From contig JAHJIN010000501.1 of the NCBI GenBank assembly GCA_018823415.1, positions 46,518 to 110,517 on the forward strand: a stretch of DNA of 64,000 bases, given 5' to 3'. Within the stretch, counting starts at the first letter, position 1, and the number at the start of each line of letters is the position of its first letter. The notes under the pieces are model-generated. The model ran no database searches. It was not told the origin of the DNA and saw only the letters and a list, made by a program, of their open reading frames with translations. The DNA comes from Chloroflexota bacterium (GTDB lineage: Bacteria > Chloroflexota > JAHJIN01). Both the position numbers and the translations under genes were made by a program. Of this stretch, positions 24,873-32,913 are shown piece after piece.

Positions 24873-25949
24873 ATGTACCTGGTGCTTGAAGATGCAGTCA
24901 AAATTTTCCCGGCCCGTGGCGGCAGCGGTGAAGTGATGGCCGTGGATCACGTGTCCATCGAGATTGAAAAGGGCGAACTGGTGACGCTGCTGGGGCCGTC
25001 GGGCTGCGGCAAGACCACCACGCTGCGGCTCATCGCCGGATTCGAGTTCCCCACCAGCGGCACCATCCGCCTGGACGGCAAGGTAATCAACGAAGAGCCA
25101 CCGCACAAGCGCAACATGAGCATGGTGTTTCAGAGCTATGCCATCTTTCCGCACCTCAGCGTGTTCGAGAACACGGCCTATGGATTGAAGGTCCAGCGGC
25201 TCCCGGGGGCCGAGACCCGGGAACGGGTGGCGCGGGCATTAGAACTGGTGGAACTGACGGGACTGGAGAACCGGGCGCCTAACCAACTCTCCGGCGGGCA
25301 ACAGCAGCGCGTGGCCCTGGCCCGGGCGTTGGTGATGGAGCCCAAGGTGCTGCTCATGGACGAGCCCCTGTCGAACCTGGACGCCAAACTGCGGGAGCAG
25401 ATGCGCACCGAGATCCGGCGCATCCAGAAACGACTGGGGATCACCAGCGTGTACGTGACCCACGATCAGGTGGAGGCCATGACGCTCTCGGACCGGATCG
25501 TGATCATGAACGAGGGTAGGGTGGAGCAGGTGGGACCGCCTACCGAGATCTATCGCCAGCCTCAGACGCGCTTTGTGGCAGATTTCATCGGCCGGGCCAA
25601 CTTTGTGGCCGCCACCGTGCAGGAGCGGCACGCCGGGCACCTGGTGCTGTCCGCGCTGGGCACGGTCATGACCATCCCCATACCCGACAACTATTTCGTC
25701 GAGGATGTGGCCGTCACGTTGGTGATACGTCCCGAGATGGTCGACATCGACTCGCCCGAGGCCCACGTGGAAGGCATCGTGCGCCGGGCCACCTACCTGG
25801 GCAACGTCATCGAGTACGACGTGGAAGTGGCCGGCGAGTTGCTCTCCCTGGTGGAAGACGACCCACGTCACCACACGATCCACCCAGAGGGTAAGCCGGT
25901 GCGGGTGCGATTCCTGGAGGATTGCCTGTACGTTTTGCCAAAAACGTGA
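24873..25949 (+). CDS. Fbp/Afu/Pot-type ABC transporter ATPase
   Basis: The predicted protein has 358 aa. Walker A is LLGPSGCGKTTTLR, the signature LSGGQQQRVALARAL, Walker B LLMDEPLSNLDA and the switch VTHDQVEAMTLSDR. A C-terminal TOBE-like regulatory domain follows (HLVLSALGTVMTIP onward). This is the canonical FbpC/PotA/UgpC type. GGAGCGTAACC precedes the ATG at 24873. It completes the three-gene importer and ends convergent with the first PfkB gene. Confidence 0.93.
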   Translation: MYLVLEDAVKIFPARGGSGEVMAVDHVSIEIEKGELVTLLGPSGCGKTTTLRLIAGFEFPTSGTIRLDGKVINEEPPHKRNMSMVFQSYAIFPHLSVFENTAYGLKVQRLPGAETRERVARALELVELTGLENRAPNQLSGGQQQRVALARALVMEPKVLLMDEPLSNLDAKLREQMRTEIRRIQKRLGITSVYVTHDQVEAMTLSDRIVIMNEGRVEQVGPPTEIYRQPQTRFVADFIGRANFVAATVQERHAGHLVLSALGTVMTIPIPDNYFVEDVAVTLVIRPEMVDIDSPEAHVEGIVRRATYLGNVIEYDVEVAGELLSLVEDDPRHHTIHPEGKPVRVRFLEDCLYVLPKT

Positions 25950-25950
25950 A

Positions 25951-25985
25951 ACGTCAAGCGTCAAACGTGACGCCGGGCGTTTGAC
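25951..25985. repeat. Heptamer repeat/inverted repeat at the convergent junction
   Basis: Tandem degenerate AAACGTC units end in GTCAAACG (25960-25967), which can pair with CGTTTGAC (25978-25985). The repeat runs into the last codons of the PfkB gene on the minus strand. Confidence 0.55.
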
Positions 25986-26865
25986 CGCTTCGCATGACGC
26001 GGTACAGCGCCTCGACCTCGGTCAGCTCGCGCCGGAAGGGGCCTTCTGCTTCCAGCTTTAGACTGGTGACGGCGGCGGCCCAGGCCACGGCCTCGGCCGG
26101 GGATGCGGTCAGCCGCCGGGACAGATACGCCGCCGTGCAGGTGTCGCCGCGCCCGCTGCGGCCCCGGACCTCCCGGGGGCGCCAAGGCGCCTCATCGAAT
26201 ACTCCATCATGATACACCAACACGCCGCCGCCGTGGGTGAGCAACACCTCGCGCGGTCCCAGGGCCGCCAGTCGCCGGGCGGCCTCATGGCGATCGGCTT
26301 GGCCGGTCAGCAACTCGGCCTCCACGGCATCGGTCTTGAGCACGGTCACCAGGGGCAAGATGGCCTCCCGGCCCGGCCAATCGTCATACACCAGCGCGCC
26401 GTCCCTGATGGCACGGACAAAGCCCTGCACGTCGAGCGAGACGGCGACGCCGCTGGCGGCAAGCGCCCGAATGACCTCGGCCGGCACTTCGCCCCGCACC
26501 GACGCCCCGATGTGCCAGGTGCGCGCCGACACGGGCGCTACTTCGGCAACGGTAAACGGCCCGGCCGAGCTGGTCAACTCGATGGTGCGCTCGTCCAGGT
26601 TGGCGGTGGGGTAGGTCAGACGCAGGCACGTGGACGTCGGCGTGGCCCGGGCATAGACCGTCACCCCCAGCCGCTCCAGCTCGTCGAGCACGCGCCGATC
26701 GGCCCGGGCCAGCCGGGTCACAACGGCCACGCGCAGGCCCATCCGGGCGGCCACGCTGGCCCCATAGTAGAACGCCCCGCCGTCCACCGTGCGCGAGGAC
26801 CCGGGGTAAACGATAGTATCCTGGGTATAGTGGCCCAAAAAGGCGATGTCGAACATTTGGGACAT
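25954..26865 (-). CDS. PfkB-family carbohydrate kinase, inositol-kinase-like (copy 1)
   Basis: The predicted protein has 303 aa. AGGAGCAGCC precedes the ATG at 26865. The ribokinase-family signature RSGRGDTCTAAYL carries the catalytic Asp241. The N-terminal FDIAFLGHYTQDTIVYPGSS and VSLDVQGFVRAIRDG are shared with the second PfkB gene of this cluster (31017-31898). The closest family I know with this pattern is the myo-inositol 3-kinase/IolK group of Thermotoga and Thermococcus, but fructokinase-like functions cannot be excluded. It is divergent from iolG across a 69-base gap with its own promoter, so it may be regulated separately from the plus-strand run. Confidence 0.72.
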   Translation of the reverse strand: MSQMFDIAFLGHYTQDTIVYPGSSRTVDGGAFYYGASVAARMGLRVAVVTRLARADRRVLDELERLGVTVYARATPTSTCLRLTYPTANLDERTIELTSSAGPFTVAEVAPVSARTWHIGASVRGEVPAEVIRALAASGVAVSLDVQGFVRAIRDGALVYDDWPGREAILPLVTVLKTDAVEAELLTGQADRHEAARRLAALGPREVLLTHGGGVLVYHDGVFDEAPWRPREVRGRSGRGDTCTAAYLSRRLTASPAEAVAWAAAVTSLKLEAEGPFRRELTEVEALYRVMRSGQTPGVTFDA

Positions 26866-26894
26866 GGCTGCTCCTGTGATGAGATGTGCGCAGT

Positions 26895-26923
26895 AGTATA
26901 GCGCAACCGCGACGAACCGGCAA
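26895..26923 (-). promoter_or_regulatory. Promoter of the first PfkB gene
   Basis: On the minus strand TTGCCG (26923-26918) and TATACT (26900-26895) are 17 bases apart. The 5' leader is only about 25 bases. The divergent iolG gene must start from the same 69-base gap. Confidence 0.6.
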
Positions 26924-26934
26924 ACGGAGGAAAT

Positions 26935-27951
26935 ATGGCATCACAACTCGGTATCGGATTGATTGGCGCGGGACGCATTGGCCGGGTCCACGCCGAAAAC
27001 CTGGCCTATCGCATCCCGCAGGCCCGGCTGCTGGCCGTGGCCGATGTGTATGCCGAGGCGGCGCACAAGCTGGCCCACGACCTGGGCATCCCGGCGGCCT
27101 ACCCGGACCACCGGCGCATCCTGGAAGACCCGGCCATTCAAGCAGTGGTCGTGTGTTCCAGCACCGACACTCACGCCCAGATGGTCGAGGAGGCAGCCCG
27201 GGCCGGCAAGCACATCTTTTGCGAAAAGCCCATAGCCCTGGACCTGGCCCGCATCGACCGGGCGTTGGCGGCGGTGGACCAGGCCGGCGTCAAGCTCCAG
27301 GTGGGCTTTCAGCGGCGCTTTGACCCCAGCTTTCAACGGGCGCACGAGGCGATCCGCGCCGGGCAGATCGGCGTGCCCCACATCCTGCGCATCACCAGCC
27401 GCGACCCGCAGCCTCCGCCCATCGAGTATGTGCGCGTGTGCGGCGGCATCTTTATGGACATGACCATCCACGATTTTGACATGGCCAGGTTCCTCATGGG
27501 CGACGAGGTGGACGAGGTATACGCCGCCTGTGGGGTGCTCATCGACCCGGCCATTGGCGAGGCCGGCGACGTGGACACGGCCGTGGTCACGCTCCAGTTT
27601 GCGAATGGCGGCCTGGGCGCCATCGACAACAGCCGCCGCGCCGCCTATGGCTATGACCAGCGGGTAGAGGTGTTTGGCTCGCAGGGCATGGTGACGGTGT
27701 CGAACAATGCGCCGAATGCGGCCGTCATCAGCGACGCCGGGGGCATTCACGCGCCACTGCCATTGCACTTTTTCATCGAACGCTACGCCGAGGCCTATGT
27801 GGCCGAGATGCGCGCGTTTGTCGAATGCGTGCTGCACGACACGCCGCCGCCGGTCACCGGCCACGACGGGCGCGTCCCGGTGGTGATGGGCTATGCGGCC
27901 AAACTGTCACTGGAAGAACACCGGCCCGTTCGCCTGAGCGAGATTGAATAA
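26935..27951 (+). CDS. iolG: Inositol 2-dehydrogenase-like Gfo/Idh/MocA enzyme (IolG, copy 1)
   Basis: The predicted protein has 338 aa. GIGLIGAGRIGRVHAENLA is the NAD-binding Rossmann start. EKPI carries Lys98, and GGIFMDMTIHDFDMARFL carries Asp175 and His179. The K, D and H spacing matches the catalytic triad of Bacillus IolG (K97/D172/H176). It should oxidise the C2 hydroxyl of myo-inositol to 2-keto-myo-inositol. GGAGGAAAT precedes the ATG. It leads the plus-strand catabolic run and is followed after 21 bases by a second copy. Confidence 0.85.
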   Translation: MASQLGIGLIGAGRIGRVHAENLAYRIPQARLLAVADVYAEAAHKLAHDLGIPAAYPDHRRILEDPAIQAVVVCSSTDTHAQMVEEAARAGKHIFCEKPIALDLARIDRALAAVDQAGVKLQVGFQRRFDPSFQRAHEAIRAGQIGVPHILRITSRDPQPPPIEYVRVCGGIFMDMTIHDFDMARFLMGDEVDEVYAACGVLIDPAIGEAGDVDTAVVTLQFANGGLGAIDNSRRAAYGYDQRVEVFGSQGMVTVSNNAPNAAVISDAGGIHAPLPLHFFIERYAEAYVAEMRAFVECVLHDTPPPVTGHDGRVPVVMGYAAKLSLEEHRPVRLSEIE

Positions 27952-27972
27952 CCCGTAACGAGGAGCATAACC

Positions 27973-28983
27973 ATGAGCGACATTCGCATCGCCGTCGTCG
28001 GCGCCGGCCGCATCGGGCTGGTCCACGCCGAAAACCTGGCGCACCGGGTCCGAGGCGCCCAACTGGCCGCTGTCACCACATCCAGGCCCGAACGGGCGGC
28101 GGCAGTTGGGGCCTGCTGCGGCGACGTGCCGGCCTACCCGGACCTGGACGCGCTGCTGGCCGCCGAGCGCGACAACCTGGACGCCGTGGTCATTGCCTCC
28201 AGCACGTCGGCCCACGCCGACAACGTGGAACAGTGCGCCGCGATCGGGCTGCACATCTTTTGTGAAAAGCCCCTGGCCCTGTCGCTGGCCGACTGCGACC
28301 GGGCCATCGCCGCCGCCGACCGGGCCGGCGCCAAGCTGATGCTGGGCCACGTGCGCCGGTTCGACGCCGGGCACGTGGAGGCCCGGCGCCTCATCGCGGC
28401 CGGGGCCATCGGCCAGGTCATCGCCTTCCGGGCCATCAGCGGCGATACCGACCCGCCGCCGGCCAGCTTTGCCGACCCGGCCGTGAGCGGCGGCCTCATT
28501 CTGGACGCCATGTACCACGACCTGTACCTGGCCCGCTGGCTCGTGGCCGACGAGGTGGTACGCGCCTATGCCGAGGGCGGCGCGCTGGTAGACGCCGGCG
28601 TGCGCTCGGTGGGCGACGTGGACAATGCCATCGTGAGCCTGCGCTTTGCCGGGGGCGCCATGGGCTCGCTGTTTGTCAGCCGCACCACGCGCTACGCCCA
28701 CGACCTGCGGGTAGAGGTCATCGGCGACGAGGGCGCGGTCCACATCGGCCGGCTGGCCCAGACGCCGGTGGTCCTGCTGGACCGCCAGGGCCTGCACCGC
28801 GACACGGTCCGCACGGCCACTCAGCGCTTTGGCGATGCCTTTGCCGCCGAGTTGCAGGCATTCGTAGATTGCGTGCGCCAGGATACCGCGCCGCCGGTCA
28901 CCGGCCTCGACGGCCGGGCCGTTACTGCCATCGGCCTGGCCGCGACGAGGTCTCTACACGAAAAATCACCTGTGCAAGTCTAG
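27973..28983 (+). CDS. Gfo/Idh/MocA dehydrogenase, IolG paralogue (copy 2)
   Basis: The predicted protein has 336 aa with the same fold and length as copy 1: NAD loop IAVVGAGRIGLVHAENLAH, EKPL Lys99, and GGLILDAMYHDLYLARWL with Asp178 and His182. It differs around the substrate pocket (TDPPPASFADPAVSGG against DPQPPPIEYVRVCGG), which suggests another isomer (scyllo- or D-chiro-inositol) or the phosphate of the same ring. It has its own AACGAGGAG site and a heptamer-repeat hairpin behind it. The GC-rich codon use is like the neighbours, so it looks like an old duplicate. Confidence 0.82.
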   Translation: MSDIRIAVVGAGRIGLVHAENLAHRVRGAQLAAVTTSRPERAAAVGACCGDVPAYPDLDALLAAERDNLDAVVIASSTSAHADNVEQCAAIGLHIFCEKPLALSLADCDRAIAAADRAGAKLMLGHVRRFDAGHVEARRLIAAGAIGQVIAFRAISGDTDPPPASFADPAVSGGLILDAMYHDLYLARWLVADEVVRAYAEGGALVDAGVRSVGDVDNAIVSLRFAGGAMGSLFVSRTTRYAHDLRVEVIGDEGAVHIGRLAQTPVVLLDRQGLHRDTVRTATQRFGDAFAAELQAFVDCVRQDTAPPVTGLDGRAVTAIGLAATRSLHEKSPVQV

Positions 28984-28993
28984 ATCGAGTCAA

Positions 28994-29072
28994 CCGTGAA
29001 ACGTCAAACGTCAGATAGCATCGTCTAGCAAATTCTAATCGCCTTGACGCATGACGTTTGACGCATGACTTT
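28994..29072. repeat. Heptamer-unit inverted repeat between iolG2 and iolN
   Basis: CGTCAAACGTCA (29002-29013) is perfectly complementary to TGACGTTTGACG (29052-29063). The right side repeats TTGACGC / ATGACGT / TTGACGC / ATGACTT in 7-base steps up to the AAAGGAGG of the next gene. Confidence 0.7.
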
Positions 29073-29087
29073 TAAAGGAGGATCAAC

Positions 29088-30206
29088 ATGACCGAACAAC
29101 CAATTCCCCCCGGACTATTACCCACCAACCAGCCGGACCTGTTCTTTGAGGACAATACCGTGGGCCGGCTCAAAAAAGAGATCTGGGACGCCACCGACGC
29201 CCAGATCGACGCCGTTCTCGCCGAATATGGCGTGCCCTCGCCGGTGGAATGGGGCAAGCCCAACTCTTATATCCAGACCACCGTGCGCTGGCAGGTAGAG
29301 GAGAACCGCAAAAAGAACGACATCGTGTTCATCCCCGTAGGATGCACCGAGCTGCACGGGGCGCACCTGCCCAGCGCCGCCGACACGCTATACGTCAGCC
29401 AGATCGTGGAAGGCGTGCGGCGCTATACCGCCCGGCGCGGCGCGCCGGTGAACCTGGCCCTGCCGCCGATCATGTACGGCGCGCACCCCTATCACCACCT
29501 GGGCATGCCCGGCACCGTCATCGTGCGCGAAGATGTGGTGCGCGAGTTGCTGATCGACGTGATGCTGGGCCTGTGGAACGACGGCTTTCGCAAGCAGGTC
29601 ATCGTCAACAACCACGGCCACCTGTGGGTGCTGGAAGCAGCCCTCCAACAGTTCCAGAAACGCTACCAGCTCCCCGGCATCTTTCGCGTCATCGACTGGC
29701 ACCGGGCCGTGCGCGAGTTTTTCCGCACCTGCGAGCGCGGCGGCTGCTGGGCCACCAACTTTGTCCACGCCGACGAGTCCGAAACGTCCCTGAGCCTGCT
29801 GTTCCATCCCGAGATGGTAGACATGACCCGGGCCGTAGATACCGAGGGCGAAAGCTATCTGCCAGAAGGCCATTTTGACAAGTCGGTGGACCCCTTTGGT
29901 CGGCCCAGTCGGTGGTCCGAGGGCGAGGGCCATTTCGCCATCGAGATCGCGGCCACCCCCGAGGGCGTGGTGGGCCAATCTACCCAGGGCGCGGCCCACA
30001 AGGCCAAGCGGCCCGTGGCGGCCATCCTCCGCTACCTGACCCTGCTCAACGACCAGATGTTGGAGGCATTCCCGGCCGGCACCGTGCCGCCGGTGGAAAA
30101 AGTCACCCTGCGCTCCGCCGCCGAGATGGAACCCTACCTGCGCGAGCCGCTGAGCGAAGGCTGGAAGCCGGTGTACGCACTGCCGCGCATCGGGCAAGAG
30201 GCATGA
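29088..30206 (+). CDS. iolN: Creatininase-family hydrolase, probable 3-dehydro-scyllo-inosose hydrolase (IolN-like)
   Basis: The predicted protein has 372 aa. The metal-binding pattern of the creatininase family is visible: PVGCTELHGAHLPSAADTL (E88, H90, H93, D99), NNHGH (H176, H178) and HADESETS (H227, E232). Creatininases hydrolyse cyclic amides, but in the Thermotoga inositol pathway the IolN enzyme, which I recall as a member of this family, opens the 1,3-diketone ring to 5-keto-L-gluconate. Position directly after two iolG copies and overlapping iolO supports that role. AAAGGAGG precedes the ATG. Creatininase or mycofactocin-type functions are less likely here. Confidence 0.75.
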   Translation: MTEQPIPPGLLPTNQPDLFFEDNTVGRLKKEIWDATDAQIDAVLAEYGVPSPVEWGKPNSYIQTTVRWQVEENRKKNDIVFIPVGCTELHGAHLPSAADTLYVSQIVEGVRRYTARRGAPVNLALPPIMYGAHPYHHLGMPGTVIVREDVVRELLIDVMLGLWNDGFRKQVIVNNHGHLWVLEAALQQFQKRYQLPGIFRVIDWHRAVREFFRTCERGGCWATNFVHADESETSLSLLFHPEMVDMTRAVDTEGESYLPEGHFDKSVDPFGRPSRWSEGEGHFAIEIAATPEGVVGQSTQGAAHKAKRPVAAILRYLTLLNDQMLEAFPAGTVPPVEKVTLRSAAEMEPYLREPLSEGWKPVYALPRIGQEA

Positions 30207-31012
30207 AGCTCAGCATCGTCCTTTCCACCCAACCCGCCCAGTTCAACGCCGTGGCCTTCAAGGGCGACCTGGAGGCCAACGCGCGCAAGATCGCCGGCTG
30301 GGGCTATGACGGCGTAGAGTTGGCTATCCGCGACCCCCGGCTCGTGGACGGCCCGGCGCTGCTGGACCTGCTCGCCCGGCACGGTCTGGCGGCGCCGGCC
30401 ATCGGCACCGGCCAGGCCTGGGGCGAGGAAGGGCTGTCATACACCGACCCGGACCCGGCCGTGCGCCAGGCCGCCATCCAGCGCACCATCGACCACGTGC
30501 CTCTGGCGGCCCAGGCCCACGCGCTTATCATCATCGGCCTGCTGCGCGGCATCGTCAAGCCTGGCGTGTCGCACCAGCAGGCCATGACCTGGCTGGTGGA
30601 CGCCCTGCAGCGGGCGTGCGCGGCCGCGCATGCAGGCGGCGTGCGCATCTGCCTGGAACCCATCAACCGCTACGAAACCACGCTCATCAACACCGTCAGC
30701 GAAGGGCTCGACCTGATCGAGCGGGTGGGCGCGGCCAACCTGGGCCTGCTGGTGGACACATTCCACATGAACATCGAGGAGCCGGTCATCGCCGACAGCA
30801 TCCGGGCCGCCGGCGACCAGGTCCACCACGTCCACGTGGCCGACTCGAACCGCTGGTACCCCGGGGCCGGGCACGTGGATTTCGCCGGCGTGCTTGGCGC
30901 CCTCGCGGTCATCGGCTATGATGGCTGGGTTTCGGGCGAGTTTATGCCCCGGCCCGACCCGGACACAGCGGCCCGGCGCGCCATCAAATACCTGAGACGA
31001 ATCGAGAAGTGA
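30203..31012 (+). CDS. iolO: TIM-barrel epimerase, probable 5-keto-L-gluconate epimerase (IolO-like)
   Basis: The predicted protein has 269 aa in the xylose isomerase-like barrel. The metal ligands Glu152 (CLEPINRYE), Asp185 (GLLVDTFHMN), His211 (HVHVADSNRW) and Glu246 (GWVSGEFMP) have the same numbering as in D-tagatose 3-epimerase. The length matches Thermotoga IolO (TM0416, about 270 aa), as does the stretch DTFHMNIEEP. IolO turns 5-keto-L-gluconate into D-tagaturonate. The ATG overlaps the iolN stop (ATGA), the tightest coupling in the cluster. Hydroxypyruvate isomerase or another sugar epimerase is the alternative reading. Confidence 0.8.
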   Translation: MKLSIVLSTQPAQFNAVAFKGDLEANARKIAGWGYDGVELAIRDPRLVDGPALLDLLARHGLAAPAIGTGQAWGEEGLSYTDPDPAVRQAAIQRTIDHVPLAAQAHALIIIGLLRGIVKPGVSHQQAMTWLVDALQRACAAAHAGGVRICLEPINRYETTLINTVSEGLDLIERVGAANLGLLVDTFHMNIEEPVIADSIRAAGDQVHHVHVADSNRWYPGAGHVDFAGVLGALAVIGYDGWVSGEFMPRPDPDTAARRAIKYLRRIEK

Positions 31013-31016
31013 CGCC

Positions 31017-31898
31017 ATGACCTATGACACAGACATCCTGATGATCGGCCATTTCGCCCGTGACGAGGTGTACGTGGACGGGCACGGCGGCGTGGTGCCC
31101 GGCGGCGCCGTCTACTTTGGCAGCGTGGCCCTACGCCACCTGGGCCGGCGCGTGGCGGTGGTCACCCGTCTGCGCCAGCAAGATTTTGCGCTGCTGGACG
31201 AACTCGATGCGGCCGGGGTGCAGGTGTTCGCCACGCCGGCGCCCCAGACCTCGGGCATTGCCAACTATTACCAGTCGGCCGACATGGAGCGGCGCATCTG
31301 CAAGCCGCTGGGCTTTGCCGGCCCTTTTACCCCGGCCGAGATCCCCGACCTGACCGCCCGGGTCATCGCCATCACGCCCATCATCGCCGGCGAGGTGGAT
31401 CTGCCGCTGCTAAAGTGGCTGGCGGCGCGGGGACCGGTGGCCCTGGACGTGCAGGGCTTTGTCCGCGTACGCCAGGGCGACGAACTGGTGTTCCGGCCGT
31501 GGCCCGACATGGTCGAAGGGTTGCGGCATGTGACCTATCTCAAGGTGGACCGGGCCGAGGCCGAGTTGCTCACCGGCGAGACCGATCTGCCCGCCGCCGC
31601 GCGCCAGTTGGCCGCCTTGGGCCCACGCGAGATCGTCCTCACCCAATCGGCCGGGGTCACGGTCTATGCCAACGGCGACACGTGCACCGCGCCGTTCACC
31701 TCGCGGTCCCTGGCCGGGCGCACCGGGCGCGGCGACACGTGCTTTGCCACCTACCTGGGCCAGCGGTTGACCATGTCGCCGGCCGAGGCGTGCCGCTGGG
31801 CAGCCGCCATCACGTCCCTCAAACAAGAGCAGCCCGGCCCCTGGCGCGGAGACCCGGCTGATATAGAATCCAACCTGCCTGACGAGCGTGACAGATAG
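31017..31898 (+). CDS. PfkB-family carbohydrate kinase, inositol-kinase-like (copy 2)
   Basis: The predicted protein has 293 aa and parallels the first PfkB gene: TDILMIGHFARDEVYV, VALDVQGFVRVRQGD and the catalytic GRTGRGDTCFATYLG (Asp240). It starts 4 bases after iolO and overlaps the next gene, so its product belongs to the pathway. By analogy with the inositol kinase IolK encoded in the Thermotoga cluster, it may phosphorylate inositol, possibly at the 3-position. A role on a downstream hexonate is an alternative. Retention of two paralogues suggests two substrates. Confidence 0.75.
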   Translation: MTYDTDILMIGHFARDEVYVDGHGGVVPGGAVYFGSVALRHLGRRVAVVTRLRQQDFALLDELDAAGVQVFATPAPQTSGIANYYQSADMERRICKPLGFAGPFTPAEIPDLTARVIAITPIIAGEVDLPLLKWLAARGPVALDVQGFVRVRQGDELVFRPWPDMVEGLRHVTYLKVDRAEAELLTGETDLPAAARQLAALGPREIVLTQSAGVTVYANGDTCTAPFTSRSLAGRTGRGDTCFATYLGQRLTMSPAEACRWAAAITSLKQEQPGPWRGDPADIESNLPDERDR

Positions 31899-32913
31899 CG
31901 TGCCTGCTGACCGCGTGATCGAGTGCTCGGCGCCGGGCCGGGCCGGCATCATTGGCAATCCCACCGATATGTACGGTGGCGCCGTGCTCTCGTGTTCGGT
32001 GAACATGCGAGCGCGCGTGCACGTCACCGTCTCCGCTGCCCCTCACGTCACCCTCGAAACCCTGGAGGGGACGTGCGTGATCGCCGGCCGGGACGGCCTG
32101 CGGCTCCAGGGCGACTGCTTTGACGTGGCCCGGGCCGTGCTGGACTATATGCAATTGCCGCCGCTGGCCTGTCGCGTGCGCTACGACAGCGACATCCCCG
32201 TGCGCAGCGGATTGGCCGGGTCCACGGCGCTGCTCGTCGCCCTGACGCAGGCATTGCTGGCCTGGCAAGGACGGCTTCTGCCCTCCTATCACCTGGCTGA
32301 AACAGCTCGCGCTATCGAGTTGAATCACCTGCAAGTGGCGTGCGGTTATCAAGACGCTTATATGTGCGCCTTTGGCGGCCTGAATTACATGGACTTTCGG
32401 GACAAGCAGTTCTATCGCGAGGCCGAGGCCGAGCTATTTGCCACCGTCGAGCCGCTGGCGGCCCACGTGTCGCAATTGCCATTCATCCTGGCAGTGACCG
32501 GCCTGCCGCACGAGTCCGACACCGTCCACCGGCCCATCCGGGACCGATGGCTGGCCGGCGAGCCTCGGGTGATCCAGGGCTATCAACGCATCACCGAGTT
32601 GGCCCAACTGGGCAAAAAGGCCCTGCTGGAGCGCGACTGGCCCACCCTGGGCCGCTTGATGAACGAGAATCATGCCATCCAGCGCGGTTTGGGCGGTTCG
32701 GGCGAGTCCAACGAGCGGCTCATCGCGGCAGCGCTGAAGGCTGGCGCGCTGGGGGCCAAGCTGGCCGGGGCCGGCGACGGCGGCACCATCATCGCCCTGT
32801 GGCCCGGGCCAGACCCGGCCCCGCTGGAAGGCGCCCTGCGCCAGGCCGGCGCGGCCGCTGTCTATCGCCCGGCTATCGTGCCCGGTGCCACTATCGAAAG
32901 GAACACACCATGA
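31888..32913 (+). CDS. GHMP-family kinase resembling plant glucuronokinase
   Basis: The predicted protein has 341 aa from GTG 31888, overlapping the upstream gene by 11 bases; GTG 31900 is also possible. GHMP motif 1 is APGRAGIIGNPTDMYGG, motif 2 SDIPVRSGLAGSTALLVAL and motif 3 KLAGAGDGGTII. The order and spacing, including CGYQDAYMCAFGGLNYMDF and RDRWLAGEP, follow the plant glucuronokinase subfamily, which makes glucuronate 1-phosphate in the inositol oxygenation pathway. A uronate or hexonate 1-kinase in this cluster is plausible. Heptose kinases of the same superfamily are an alternative. The stop overlaps the UxaE start. Confidence 0.68.
   Translation: MTDSVPADRVIECSAPGRAGIIGNPTDMYGGAVLSCSVNMRARVHVTVSAAPHVTLETLEGTCVIAGRDGLRLQGDCFDVARAVLDYMQLPPLACRVRYDSDIPVRSGLAGSTALLVALTQALLAWQGRLLPSYHLAETARAIELNHLQVACGYQDAYMCAFGGLNYMDFRDKQFYREAEAELFATVEPLAAHVSQLPFILAVTGLPHESDTVHRPIRDRWLAGEPRVIQGYQRITELAQLGKKALLERDWPTLGRLMNENHAIQRGLGGSGESNERLIAAALKAGALGAKLAGAGDGGTIIALWPGPDPAPLEGALRQAGAAAVYRPAIVPGATIERNTP

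Noticed and set aside
21453..25949. Ferric iron transporter annotation for the second ABC system
   Set aside because: Homology is to a class that also carries phosphonates and hexose phosphates; the surroundings are sugar catabolism, so iron is not favoured, though not excluded.
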